From an uncultured Oscillospiraceae bacterium (GTDB lineage: Bacteria > Bacillota > Clostridia > Oscillospirales > Ruminococcaceae): a stretch of 44,226 nt of DNA. Positions 32,479 to 39,397 of this stretch are shown one piece after another (the stretch's first letter is position 1; the number at the start of each line of letters is the position of its first letter). The notes under the pieces were generated by a model, which saw nothing but the letters and a program-made list of their open reading frames with translations, did no database searches and had not been told where the DNA came from. Position numbers and translations under genes: made by a program. The stretch lies in NCBI GenBank assembly GCA_910579125.1, contig CAJTTH010000020.1, positions 1-44,226 on the forward strand, read 5' to 3'.

Positions 32479-34230
32479 TTATACTGCTATATCCGAAACT
32501 CCGGGTGTGTTTTCTTCGCTGTGAAGAGCGCTAAAAATTTTTGGACTTATTTTAATTTCATATACGCCTTTTTGCAATTTTGTGACTGTGCATACTCCAA
32601 GCTCTACACCGCGTTCAAGAACTTTCTTATTTCCAATATTGTCCTTGACCAACAGATCGTTCCAAGAATTTATATCGTACACAGCTTGATTTTTTTCAAG
32701 CGCGTTGTTTACTGCCGCAGAAAGCTTATAATCAAGAATATTGCCTGCGCATTCGAGCAGCAAAAGATAATTATCCACCTCGTCATACGTTTTGAGTTCC
32801 GGCAATTTCAAATCCGTATTTTCATAAACCGGCATAAAAATGTTATACACAAGAACTGTTTTGTTACCGTGTTCCGTAATAATTCCTTCCCTCTTAAGTA
32901 TCTTCCTGTCGCTTTGTCCTAATGAAAACGCTACATCACACCATAATGTATAATCATGAGCGGAAAAGGAAATATGTCCGTTGTTCAGAACTTTCATCAG
33001 ATTTTTTTGAACTCTTTTACGTATCGGATTATTCACGGTTTTTATCTGTTTGACTTTTTGCGCGATACGCTTTATTGCAGCGCTTCTTGTCAAAGTATAA
33101 TCCCAATCTCCGCCGGTTGCTTTCCGCGAACTTTTTTTGCTTTCGGTTTTACGCGGAACAGCGATCTTTTCTTCTGACTGCTTTGTTTTTGGCAGCCGAT
33201 CATAACTGCTGTGTGCTTTGCTTTCGACGGTTTTTTCCTGCAGTGCATTTAACGGTTTTCCGGCAAGCTCCCGCTCTTTTGAAGACGCAAAATTGTACCG
33301 GTTTTCCGTCAACATATCCTGCGCTCCTACAAGCATTTGCATATAATATTCCATAAAATACGTCAGGTCGCCGCCGCTTTCAGGACTTAACATTTCCCGC
33401 ATTATCCTGAAATATCCGAAGCTCTCACGAGCAATTACCATCGAAAGCGGAATACTGTCGAAATAGTCATACCCCGAACGCAGCAGAACCGCATAAGATA
33501 ACATTCTCGCAAGTCTTTCATCGCCGTCGGCGAACGGTCTTGTTGAGAGAATAAACCCGTGCGCGGCAGCGGATTTTATCAGCGGGTGAATGTTCCAATC
33601 CGCAAGAAAGACATATAGTTCTTCCATAAGCGTGGGAATCTGTAACGCGCTTGGTATAAGATACGGCGCCTTTTCCATTGCGGGAATGTAAACCTTGTCC
33701 GAGGTTCTGTAATTATCCGAATTGCCCGCCATATCCTCGGTGAGCAAATATGAAACATTTCTCGCGATGCGCCCGTCAATCGGCTTGTAGAGCAGCTTCA
33801 GCATAAACTCCCAAGCGTTTTTGTTGTTAAGAATTATCTGTTCCTGAACGTTTGCGGGTTCGCGTCTGTTTTCTGCGATCTCCATAGCTGCTGTCATATT
33901 TATCTGCGCACCCTCAAGAAAAGCCGTGAAGAACATTTCCTCATTCAGTTCGGGCGTTAATGCCGCCTTGTACGGATCGAATTTTGATGTGTTATTACGC
34001 GCACACTCGCTTAACTTTTCGCCGGCTGAAATCATCTTGCCGGTGAGAACGTACCAGAAAGGCATTCCCGAAGCATTATGCAGAGGCAGAAAGACGGCTT
34101 TACTTTTTCTGCGGTCAAGCAGGCTCTTCCAAAACGTTTCTATCGGGACATTAAGCGGAAGTTTGCACAGCACTTCGTTTTTCGCTGCGTAATTTTGCGT
34201 AAAAAAATCCAACAATTCGTTTGTATTCAT
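32479..34230 (-). CDS. Fic-fold protein with degenerate active site
   Basis: About 583 residues from ATG 34230 (GAGGGG 7 nt upstream). Fic enzymes attach AMP or similar groups to proteins using HPFxDGNGRxxR. The aligned segment here is TRPFADGDERLARM (about 230-243): catalytic His is Arg, Asn is Asp, and Gly is Glu, while Phe, Asp-Gly and Arg stay. Surrounding helices (HPLIKSAAAHGFILS, then LSYAVLLRSGYDYF) keep the Fic pattern. An intact inhibitory-type motif TAFLEG (T102xxxEG) lies upstream. Residues 330-380 are a charged linker with many Lys and Glu. The last 190 residues look winged-helix-like (SLGQSDRKILKREGIITEHG). Adenylylation seems impossible by the usual route; binding or a new reaction is possible. 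Confidence 0.78.
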   Translation of the reverse strand: MNTNELLDFFTQNYAAKNEVLCKLPLNVPIETFWKSLLDRRKSKAVFLPLHNASGMPFWYVLTGKMISAGEKLSECARNNTSKFDPYKAALTPELNEEMFFTAFLEGAQINMTAAMEIAENRREPANVQEQIILNNKNAWEFMLKLLYKPIDGRIARNVSYLLTEDMAGNSDNYRTSDKVYIPAMEKAPYLIPSALQIPTLMEELYVFLADWNIHPLIKSAAAHGFILSTRPFADGDERLARMLSYAVLLRSGYDYFDSIPLSMVIARESFGYFRIMREMLSPESGGDLTYFMEYYMQMLVGAQDMLTENRYNFASSKERELAGKPLNALQEKTVESKAHSSYDRLPKTKQSEEKIAVPRKTESKKSSRKATGGDWDYTLTRSAAIKRIAQKVKQIKTVNNPIRKRVQKNLMKVLNNGHISFSAHDYTLWCDVAFSLGQSDRKILKREGIITEHGNKTVLVYNIFMPVYENTDLKLPELKTYDEVDNYLLLLECAGNILDYKLSAAVNNALEKNQAVYDINSWNDLLVKDNIGNKKVLERGVELGVCTVTKLQKGVYEIKISPKIFSALHSEENTPGVSDIAV

Positions 34231-34241
34231 CCTGTTACCCC

Positions 34242-34610
34242 TCATTCACCCATTTCAATCGGCGGAACGTTGGTGTCCGCTTTTATCGCGTTGTTCAGAT
34301 TAAAAAGCACAACGTTATTATCCTTATTGTAGCTGCCGAAAACAAGCCGCGGACATTCATCTTCCCATTTCAGCATCTTCTTTAAGCGCCCGAGTATTAC
34401 GCGCCCGCTCATCGTGAAAGGTTCGGATTTTTTCTGTGCGACTACAAGCGCAGAGCAGTCGTCCTCACCGCAAGCGCGGAGCACTATCTGTTTTTTCTCA
34501 TCGTGAAACAACATCTGAATTTGCCGAGGACTTCCGAGCATCTCCGGAATATCCTGAGAAATCAAAATGCTGTCATTGGACAAGCAAAGTGTCATTTTAA
34601 GCTCATTCAT
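34242..34610 (-). CDS. Small stand-alone copy of recombinase-associated domain
   Basis: About 122 residues from ATG 34610 (GAGGGTG upstream), overlapping the preceding stop by 8 nt. Almost the whole protein is one domain: IQMLFHDEKKQIVLRACGED, DCSALVVAQKKSE, then ILGRLKKMLKWEDECPRLVF and NNVVLFNLNNA. The same layout occurs in the next protein upstream (34603-35274) and in the C-terminus of the serine recombinase (35290-37125). This copy is the most diverged: it has RACGED for RPCDED and LKKMLKW for LYNLMGW. No family name known to me. Confidence 0.72.
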   Translation of the reverse strand: MNELKMTLCLSNDSILISQDIPEMLGSPRQIQMLFHDEKKQIVLRACGEDDCSALVVAQKKSEPFTMSGRVILGRLKKMLKWEDECPRLVFGSYNKDNNVVLFNLNNAIKADTNVPPIEMGE

Positions 34611-35274
34611 TTTCGTCACCCTCATTCCTCTGATTTACGTCCATAACGCCATAATCCGTAAGACTTATTTGCGTTGAAGCCGAATGCTCGCGCACGGGAA
34701 TACCGAACGAATCCCGCCAGTCCGCAGGAAAAACGGGCGTTTTTTTCTTGGACTTAGTTTCGCCGTCCTTTGGCTCGGTTGTATTCGGAAGATAAGCCTC
34801 GGTTGCCGTAAGGTCAAAAATATAAATTTCCTCTCCATCAATGCGTTTTTTTGTGCCAAGCAATTTATAACGGTACTGCGCCTCCCAACCCATTAAATTA
34901 TACAGTTTCGCTGTGAATAAACCGCAGGTGATCTGTCGGCTTTTGCGCTTTTCAGATTTTGCGATACACCAACGCAGCGAGTCTTTTGTGTCCTCATCGC
35001 AAGGGCGAATTACAAGCTTCTCCTGCTGCGGATTTATCAAAACCTGCACATATACCGCATTCTCCAGTTTGTTGATACATGCGCTGTTGAACACAATACT
35101 GTTGCCTTTAATCGTTAGAGCGGGGGCGAATTTATGCGCGAAAAATTCCCGCCGCACTACTTGATAACCCTCAAAACTAAAGGCTTCATCGGCAATTTTC
35201 TCCAAGTCGGAATTATCCTCAAGCAGAGCCAATCCGTTCTCGGTGAAAACCGACACATCCATTTTGCTTTCCAT
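34603..35274 (-). CDS. Recombinase-associated domain protein
   Basis: 223 residues, ATG 35274 with GGGAGG 6 nt upstream and 15 bp after the recombinase stop. Residues about 49-165 hold the shared domain: VYVQVLINPQQEKLVIRPCD, EDTKDSLRWCIAKSEKRKSR, LFTAKLYNLMGWEAQYRYKL and EEIYIFDLTATE. The N-terminal 45 residues are acidic. The C-terminal 55 are Lys-rich then ADWRDSFGIPVREHSASTQI. Conservation of NP, IRPCDED, RW, LMxW, RY and FDL between paralogues shows a real fold under selection. Function unknown; location implies a helper of recombination or of the element. Confidence 0.75.
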   Translation of the reverse strand: MESKMDVSVFTENGLALLEDNSDLEKIADEAFSFEGYQVVRREFFAHKFAPALTIKGNSIVFNSACINKLENAVYVQVLINPQQEKLVIRPCDEDTKDSLRWCIAKSEKRKSRQITCGLFTAKLYNLMGWEAQYRYKLLGTKKRIDGEEIYIFDLTATEAYLPNTTEPKDGETKSKKKTPVFPADWRDSFGIPVREHSASTQISLTDYGVMDVNQRNEGDENE

Positions 35275-35289
35275 AGTACCTCCCGAATT

Positions 35290-37125
35290 TTACTTATTCT
35301 TTGAAATATCCGAAAATACGCTCGAAACATCGGGCGATAATTCTTCAGTATTTTCGATTACACTGCTTGCCGCGCCAATGTTCCACTCGCCCTGAATATC
35401 TATCGTCGGCACTCGCGTTTGATTTTTATGAATGATGAGCGGAGTGCCGAAATCCGTACTTTCCTCTGTCGTTTCGTCAGCGGTATCAAGTTTACTTTCG
35501 ACCTTTTTAAGTTTTATAATCGGCTCGTCCAAATCAAAAAACATAATTCGTTCATCATCTCTGTGGCGAATGATAGCGGGCATATTGTATCTGCAATTTT
35601 CACTCCAATTCATAAGGCTGTAAATCATTCCCGAAAAACCCGTAGAACCGAAATCGCGTGTCTTGTTTTTCCCGTTTACCCAGCGTATAGCGTTCGGGTG
35701 ATTTTCGTCGCACGTTCGAATTGCGAGTAATCGTTCAACAGGATTCAGCAAAATTTCAATGTGTGTTGTACCGCCTAATCTTTCAAAGCAGGATTGTGCG
35801 AATTTTAATTTGTTTGATGTTATTCCTAAAAACGGCTCCCCAACGCGCGAGAACAAATTCCTGTCGGCTACCTGAAACGCGTTTCTGTTTATACTCGGTG
35901 TATCTTTTGCGCATATTTCGTTTGACGCCTCGGTCTCTTGGTCTGATACATATTGGGGCAAATCACCGCCGTAGGCTTTGCGTGACGCGGCAAAATAATC
36001 CTCTAAATTTGCTCCCGCCCAAGCGCGATTGACAGATACAAAGCCTTTCAGAGCACCTGTTTCAATAACGCTTATCGGCAGGTAACCGCCTTCAAATCCG
36101 TATTTCCGACTGTCAAGAATTTTTTGTACGGCCCGCCACTGTACAGGAGATACAATCGGCTCATGGTGGTCTGCCATACGGTACTGATTGCGGTTGCGCT
36201 TATTTTTCTTCGCCTTATGGTCAAGGCAGTTCGGGGTGTAAGTTTTCCGCGCAAGAACCTCGCCGCAATAACGCTCGTTCCGCATAGTGGCGGCCACTCC
36301 CGATGAACTCCACTTGATATTTCCGAGTTTTGTTTTGCGTCCGAGGTCCGTAAGAGTTTTGGCAATTGCTATTGTGTTGCTGCCTGCCAACATCATATAA
36401 TACATCAGTTTTACTGTCTTCGCTTCGTCCTCGTTGATCACCAGACTGCCCTCTTTATCTTTGTCGTAGCCGAGCAAGACAGGTGTGAGAAAAATTCCCA
36501 TTCTGAAACGTTTTTCAATTGAATCGTTCATTATATCGGATTTGTTCTGGCTTTCGCTCTGCGCCAACATTGCCATAATATTCAGAAACATCTCGCTGTT
36601 CGGGTCAAGCGAATATATATGTTCCGTTTCAAAAAAGACGCCGACAGGGTGCCTCGCGTATTTCAGCTTGCGGACAATTTCTACGCAGTCGACAAGGTTT
36701 CTCGCAAAACGCGATACGCTCTTGACGATAATAACATCAATTAACCCCGCCTCGCAGTCAGCAATCATTTCCTGAAAGCCTTTTCTATGCGTTATGGAAG
36801 TTCCACTTATTCCTTCGTCTGTATAAACCTTGACAAGATGCCAGCCGGGATGTTCTTCGATTGTCTGAACATTCGTGACCTGCTGCAGCTCGATTGACGA
36901 AGTCTGCTGAAGATTATCCGTGGAAACACGGTTGTACGCGCAGACGCGCTTTTCGGAAGTATCATCAAAGAAGTTCGGCTGCTCATCAGCGGGAACAGCC
37001 TCGATCAGCGATTGGTCAATGCCCTGAAAACGCTTCTTGATGCGCTCTCTTTCCGCTTCTCTCTGCGCCTTGCGCTCCTCGGCGGTAAGCGGTCGCTCAT
37101 TCGTCGATATTTCCTCTATGTTCAT
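35290..37125 (-). CDS. Large serine recombinase with novel C-terminal domain
   Basis: About 611 residues from ATG 37125 (GAGGAGG upstream; an earlier in-frame ATG at 37164 lacks a site). Residues 58-200 are the resolvase catalytic domain: CAYNRVSTDNLQQTSSIELQ with nucleophile Ser68, VYTDEGISGTS, IIVKSVSRFARN, and EMFLNIMAMLAQSESQNKSD. Residues about 210-345 are the recombinase DNA-binding domain (GYDKDKEGSLVINEDEAKTV, WSSSGVAATMRNERYCGEVL). Instead of the usual zinc ribbon and coiled coil, the C-terminus (about 410-535) is the same domain as in the two downstream small proteins (IEILLNPVERLLAIRTCDEN, FSGMIYSLMNWSENCRYNMP, IMFFDLDEPI). It should cut and join att sites to insert or excise the cassette. 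Confidence 0.87.
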   Translation of the reverse strand: MNIEEISTNERPLTAEERKAQREAERERIKKRFQGIDQSLIEAVPADEQPNFFDDTSEKRVCAYNRVSTDNLQQTSSIELQQVTNVQTIEEHPGWHLVKVYTDEGISGTSITHRKGFQEMIADCEAGLIDVIIVKSVSRFARNLVDCVEIVRKLKYARHPVGVFFETEHIYSLDPNSEMFLNIMAMLAQSESQNKSDIMNDSIEKRFRMGIFLTPVLLGYDKDKEGSLVINEDEAKTVKLMYYMMLAGSNTIAIAKTLTDLGRKTKLGNIKWSSSGVAATMRNERYCGEVLARKTYTPNCLDHKAKKNKRNRNQYRMADHHEPIVSPVQWRAVQKILDSRKYGFEGGYLPISVIETGALKGFVSVNRAWAGANLEDYFAASRKAYGGDLPQYVSDQETEASNEICAKDTPSINRNAFQVADRNLFSRVGEPFLGITSNKLKFAQSCFERLGGTTHIEILLNPVERLLAIRTCDENHPNAIRWVNGKNKTRDFGSTGFSGMIYSLMNWSENCRYNMPAIIRHRDDERIMFFDLDEPIIKLKKVESKLDTADETTEESTDFGTPLIIHKNQTRVPTIDIQGEWNIGAASSVIENTEELSPDVSSVFSDISKNK

Positions 37126-37291
37126 TTTCGTCCTCCTCTGCTCGTTTGTGAGTAAATAAATCATATCTGAAGTGCTTTTCCATCGGGTATATCAGTGCGT
37201 TGGACTTGTTTTCGCTTTCGTATTTTGCAAATTCCGAAAACATTTTCAAGAAGTCTTTATCACACGACCCCGAAACGCAGAACTTTTTCAT
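37097..37291 (-). CDS. Small protein overlapping recombinase start
   Basis: 64 residues: MKKFCVSGSCDKDFLKMFSE, FAKYESENKSNALIYPMEKH, then an acidic tail. ATG 37291 follows GGAGGAG at proper spacing. The frame ends at 37097, overlapping the recombinase start by 29 nt, so the recombinase ribosome site lies inside it. The first gene of the cassette; a small partner such as a directionality factor or repressor is possible, but there is no sequence proof. No family recognised. Confidence 0.55.
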   Translation of the reverse strand: MKKFCVSGSCDKDFLKMFSEFAKYESENKSNALIYPMEKHFRYDLFTHKRAEEDENEHRGNIDE

Positions 37292-37344
37292 TCGGCTCTC
37301 CTCCGTTTAAAAGTGTATAAACCCGCATTGCGATTATATATGCG

Positions 37345-37362
37345 GGCGGCATCCCTGCCGCC
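37345..37362. terminator. Hairpin ahead of cassette
   Basis: GGCGGCA (37345-37351) pairs with TGCCGCC (37356-37362), followed on the plus strand by TTTT. A second CCGCCTTTTGGCGG overlaps it. On the minus strand it sits about 55-75 bp upstream of the 64-residue gene, next to a TATAAT, and could also be part of a regulatory leader. Confidence 0.4.
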
Positions 37363-37459
37363 TTTTGGCGGTCTTTCGGTAATATTGTTTTGCCTTAATA
37401 CTTGAAACTCATGTAGGCAAAAGCACAATTGGCGGGGCTTAGAGCCTGTTTAGTATCCC

Positions 37460-37777
37460 TCAACACCCCGCCTGCACCCGCGTTTTGAAGAAGGTATTCA
37501 TATTATTTAACTCGTCATTATACACAGCAACAGGTGGGTTCACATAGTTGTTGAACTCCGCTAATTGATTGACGCAATACCACACTGCCTTATTCGACTT
37601 GTGAAAAATGTGTGCGCCGTATTTGCGGACACTGATCCCATCAACGCTTTCCGTGTAAATATTTCCGCCAATGTGAGGTCGCTTGTCTATCACCGGACAG
37701 CGCTTGCCTTTCCGCGCCGCCTCATACGTGAATATCGCGCCTAACAATCCCGCACCTACTGTCAGATAATCGTACAT
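37460..37777 (-). pseudogene. glf: UDP-galactopyranose mutase, N-terminal remnant
   Basis: 105 codons. MYDYLTVGAGLLGAIFTYEA (Rossmann FAD motif), CPVIDKRPHIGGNIYTESVD and VRKYGAHIFHKSNKAVWYCV are unmistakable Glf, the enzyme making UDP-galactofuranose for surface glycans. Intact proteins have about 370 residues. Here, after VYNDEL, the usual YNLPF-type residues are missing, then NNMNTFFKTRVQAG and a stop. The other three quarters are absent from the window. Ribosome site GAGGGAG precedes the ATG. Truncation coincides with the start of the recombinase cassette. The invertible-promoter-like segment lies 38 bp upstream. Confidence 0.88.
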
Positions 37778-37815
37778 ACTCCCTCAATTCGGCTTAACAA
37801 AGCCGTTTGCGGATA

Positions 37816-37842
37816 TACAACACAACCCCGATTATGTTGTAA
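37816..37842 (+). repeat. Left arm of 27-bp perfect inverted repeat
   Basis: 27 bp exactly reverse-complementary to 38039-38065. Identity stops abruptly on both sides, as expected for recombination sites rather than a hairpin. The arm contains TACAACACAACCCCG and ends ATTATGTTGTAA. Confidence 0.85.
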
Positions 37843-37954
37843 TCGGGGGTCAGCAACAGCTATGTTTTTTTCTTGTAAACTGCTCAAAAAACTATTTAAA
37901 AAATTATTTCGCTCGTCAAATTATATAAAACTTATTAAAATCTGATTTAAGTAC

Positions 37955-37983
37955 TTGACAAGACAGTAAAATCGTGTTATAAT
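37955..37983 (+). promoter_or_regulatory. Consensus sigma-A promoter inside inverted repeats
   Basis: TTGACA (37955-37960), 17 bp, TATAAT (37978-37983), a perfect match. In this orientation it gives an RNA of about 90 nt that ends at the terminator at 38033-38077. Confidence 0.85.
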
Positions 37984-38032
37984 ACAACAGTATGTAATAT
38001 GGCGGATTATAAAACCGCTTAAATAAACGCAT

Positions 38033-38077
38033 TGCGGTTTACAACATAATCGGGGTTGTGTTGTAAACCGCATTTTT
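38033..38077 (+). terminator. Terminator formed by right repeat arm
   Basis: TGCGGTTTACAAC (38033-38045) pairs with GTTGTAAACCGCA (38060-38072) and is followed by five Ts. Part of the stem is in the repeat arm, and the T run lies outside it, so only transcripts of the present orientation end here. It also stops 1 bp before the end of the convergent recombinase gene. Confidence 0.75.
38039..38065 (-). repeat. Right arm of 27-bp perfect inverted repeat
   Basis: Reverse complement of 37816-37842 without mismatch. It is embedded in the terminator hairpin 38033-38077 and lies 12 bp from the stop of the tyrosine recombinase gene. Confidence 0.85.
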
Positions 38078-38917
38078 CTATGACAAGCAGACCTCCAGAT
38101 TTAACAAATTTACCTGTCGGGCGTGCTCCGTTCCGCTCTCCATTGTGTAAATCCTGGTAGTCGATATACTTGAGTGTCCGAGGATATCCGACAGCCGCAA
38201 GATGTCTTTTTCCAATGAGTAAAACGTCCGCGCAAACAGATGTCGAAGATTGTGCGGGAAAACCTTGTCGGGAGAGACGTTCGCCGAAACGCAGAGTTTT
38301 TTCATGTCCCGCCAGATGTTGGAGCGGTCGATAGGCTTTCCGCTGCGTGTCACGAACACCGTTCCCGAGGAGATCTTTTCTTTTGCCGCGTAATTCAGAA
38401 GTATCGCACGCAGCTTGTCGGGAATAAATATAATGCGGAATTTTCCCTTGCACGAGACCTCCGCGCGGCCCGACTTGACCGCTTCAACGGTGATATATTT
38501 AAGCTCCGAAACGCGTATTCCTGTTGAGCATATCGTCTGTATCAACAGCGCCAAACGCTCATTATCCGCCTTGAACGCCGCTTTGACAAGCCGCTTGTAT
38601 TCGCTCTCGGATAGTTCGCTTTTCGGCGAAAACAGCCTGCGCTGTATCTTGAATGCTTTCACACTAAGCTCGGGAACGCCGAGGAATTTCAAAAAGCAAT
38701 TAACCGCTGCAAGAACCGAGTTCGTGCTTACGGGTGATAACTCTCGCCGTAGGTTCTCCTTAAACCGCACCACCGCCTCTTTTGTGAGCTCATCATCGCC
38801 GACAAACTCCGCAAAACGCAAAACGTCGCGCATATATTTTTCAATCGTGCGTTCGCTGCGCTCCATTTCTCTCAAAAAATTTTTAAATTTTTTCCGCCAT
38901 TCTTTTGTAATAAACAT
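38078..38917 (-). CDS. Tyrosine recombinase (probable invertase of adjacent promoter)
   Basis: 279 residues, the short type typical of DNA invertases and XerC/D-like enzymes. Residues 1-85 are the SAM-like core-binding domain (FLREMERSERTIEKYMRDVL). The catalytic set is complete: Arg135 (CSTGIRVSELKYI), Lys158 (VSCKGKFRIIFIP), His222 and Arg225 (PHNLRHLFAR), His248 (LGHSSISTTRIYTM) and Tyr257. AAGGAGG lies 7 nt before ATG 38917. Its stop is 12 bp from one arm of the 27-bp inverted repeat, and nothing in the window suggests an integrated element that it would excise. Small recombinases of this kind sit beside invertons in gut bacteria, so inversion of 37816-38065 is the best guess. Confidence 0.87.
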   Translation of the reverse strand: MFITKEWRKKFKNFLREMERSERTIEKYMRDVLRFAEFVGDDELTKEAVVRFKENLRRELSPVSTNSVLAAVNCFLKFLGVPELSVKAFKIQRRLFSPKSELSESEYKRLVKAAFKADNERLALLIQTICSTGIRVSELKYITVEAVKSGRAEVSCKGKFRIIFIPDKLRAILLNYAAKEKISSGTVFVTRSGKPIDRSNIWRDMKKLCVSANVSPDKVFPHNLRHLFARTFYSLEKDILRLSDILGHSSISTTRIYTMESGTEHARQVNLLNLEVCLS

Positions 38918-39014
38918 TGTACCGCCTCCTTCATAAACTTATTACAACAAGATTTGGAGCTTAAATGCAACAATATGATGCCGTCTGAGAACAAGAGTAT
39001 TGTTGCTTCATTTC

Positions 39015-39211
39015 TGTTTTTAGAGGTGTTAGGAGTGAACACCCCGAACAGCCCGCATTGGCAGTTGTCCACAATAATCTCCGCCCACCTTTTTGCCGTA
39101 GGTTTTCTCTAATTGTGCCACCGATTGAATGATTGCAGCAATAGATATTTTTCTTGAACGCGAAGCCGAAAACATCATTTCAATGCCCTCTATATTTCGG
39201 TCAATAAACAA
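39015..39211 (-). pseudogene. Conjugation coupling protein (VirD4/TraG-like) remnant
   Basis: First frame, from about 39208: IEGIEMMFSASRSRKISIAA, IIQSVAQLEKTYGK. After one extra base near 39090 the next frame continues AEIIVDNCQCGLFGVFTPNT. Together they match the conserved C-terminal block of type IV coupling ATPases (sensing motif ending ARSR.I, QS.AQLE..YG.EGAEII.DNCQ..IFGGFAPN). Both ends are missing. It lies just upstream of the tyrosine recombinase gene and shows that a conjugative element once stood here. The gap 39212-39397 holds no recognisable gene. Confidence 0.75.
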
Positions 39212-39397
39212 AATAGCTTAGCGGCGCCGAAGATTTTCAGGCTTTTGCCGTTTCTTGTAAAATCGGCACAACAATTTGTTGAAATTCACAAGAGAAATAT
39301 CGCTTGCAAAAAAATCATCAATATCATATACGCTTTTCTGAGAGGGCTTCATAATCAACGCCGCAAGCGTGTCCTTGACCGCCCGTACGCGGAACGG

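Larger units (their letters stand above)
37816..38065. other. Candidate invertible promoter (phase switch)
   Basis: A 250-bp segment bounded by perfect 27-bp inverted repeats holds a consensus promoter and no gene, lies directly upstream of a glycan-type gene (glf) and beside a tyrosine recombinase. This is the known layout of phase-variable invertons. As sequenced, the promoter points right, away from glf (OFF). After inversion TTGACA would be near 37921-37926 and TATAAT near 37898-37903, driving glf and the cassette on the minus strand. Inference from layout; inversion itself is not shown. Confidence 0.7.

Noticed and set aside
37460..37777. glf as a functional gene
   Set aside because: Only 105 of about 370 codons remain, with internal residues lost before the break.
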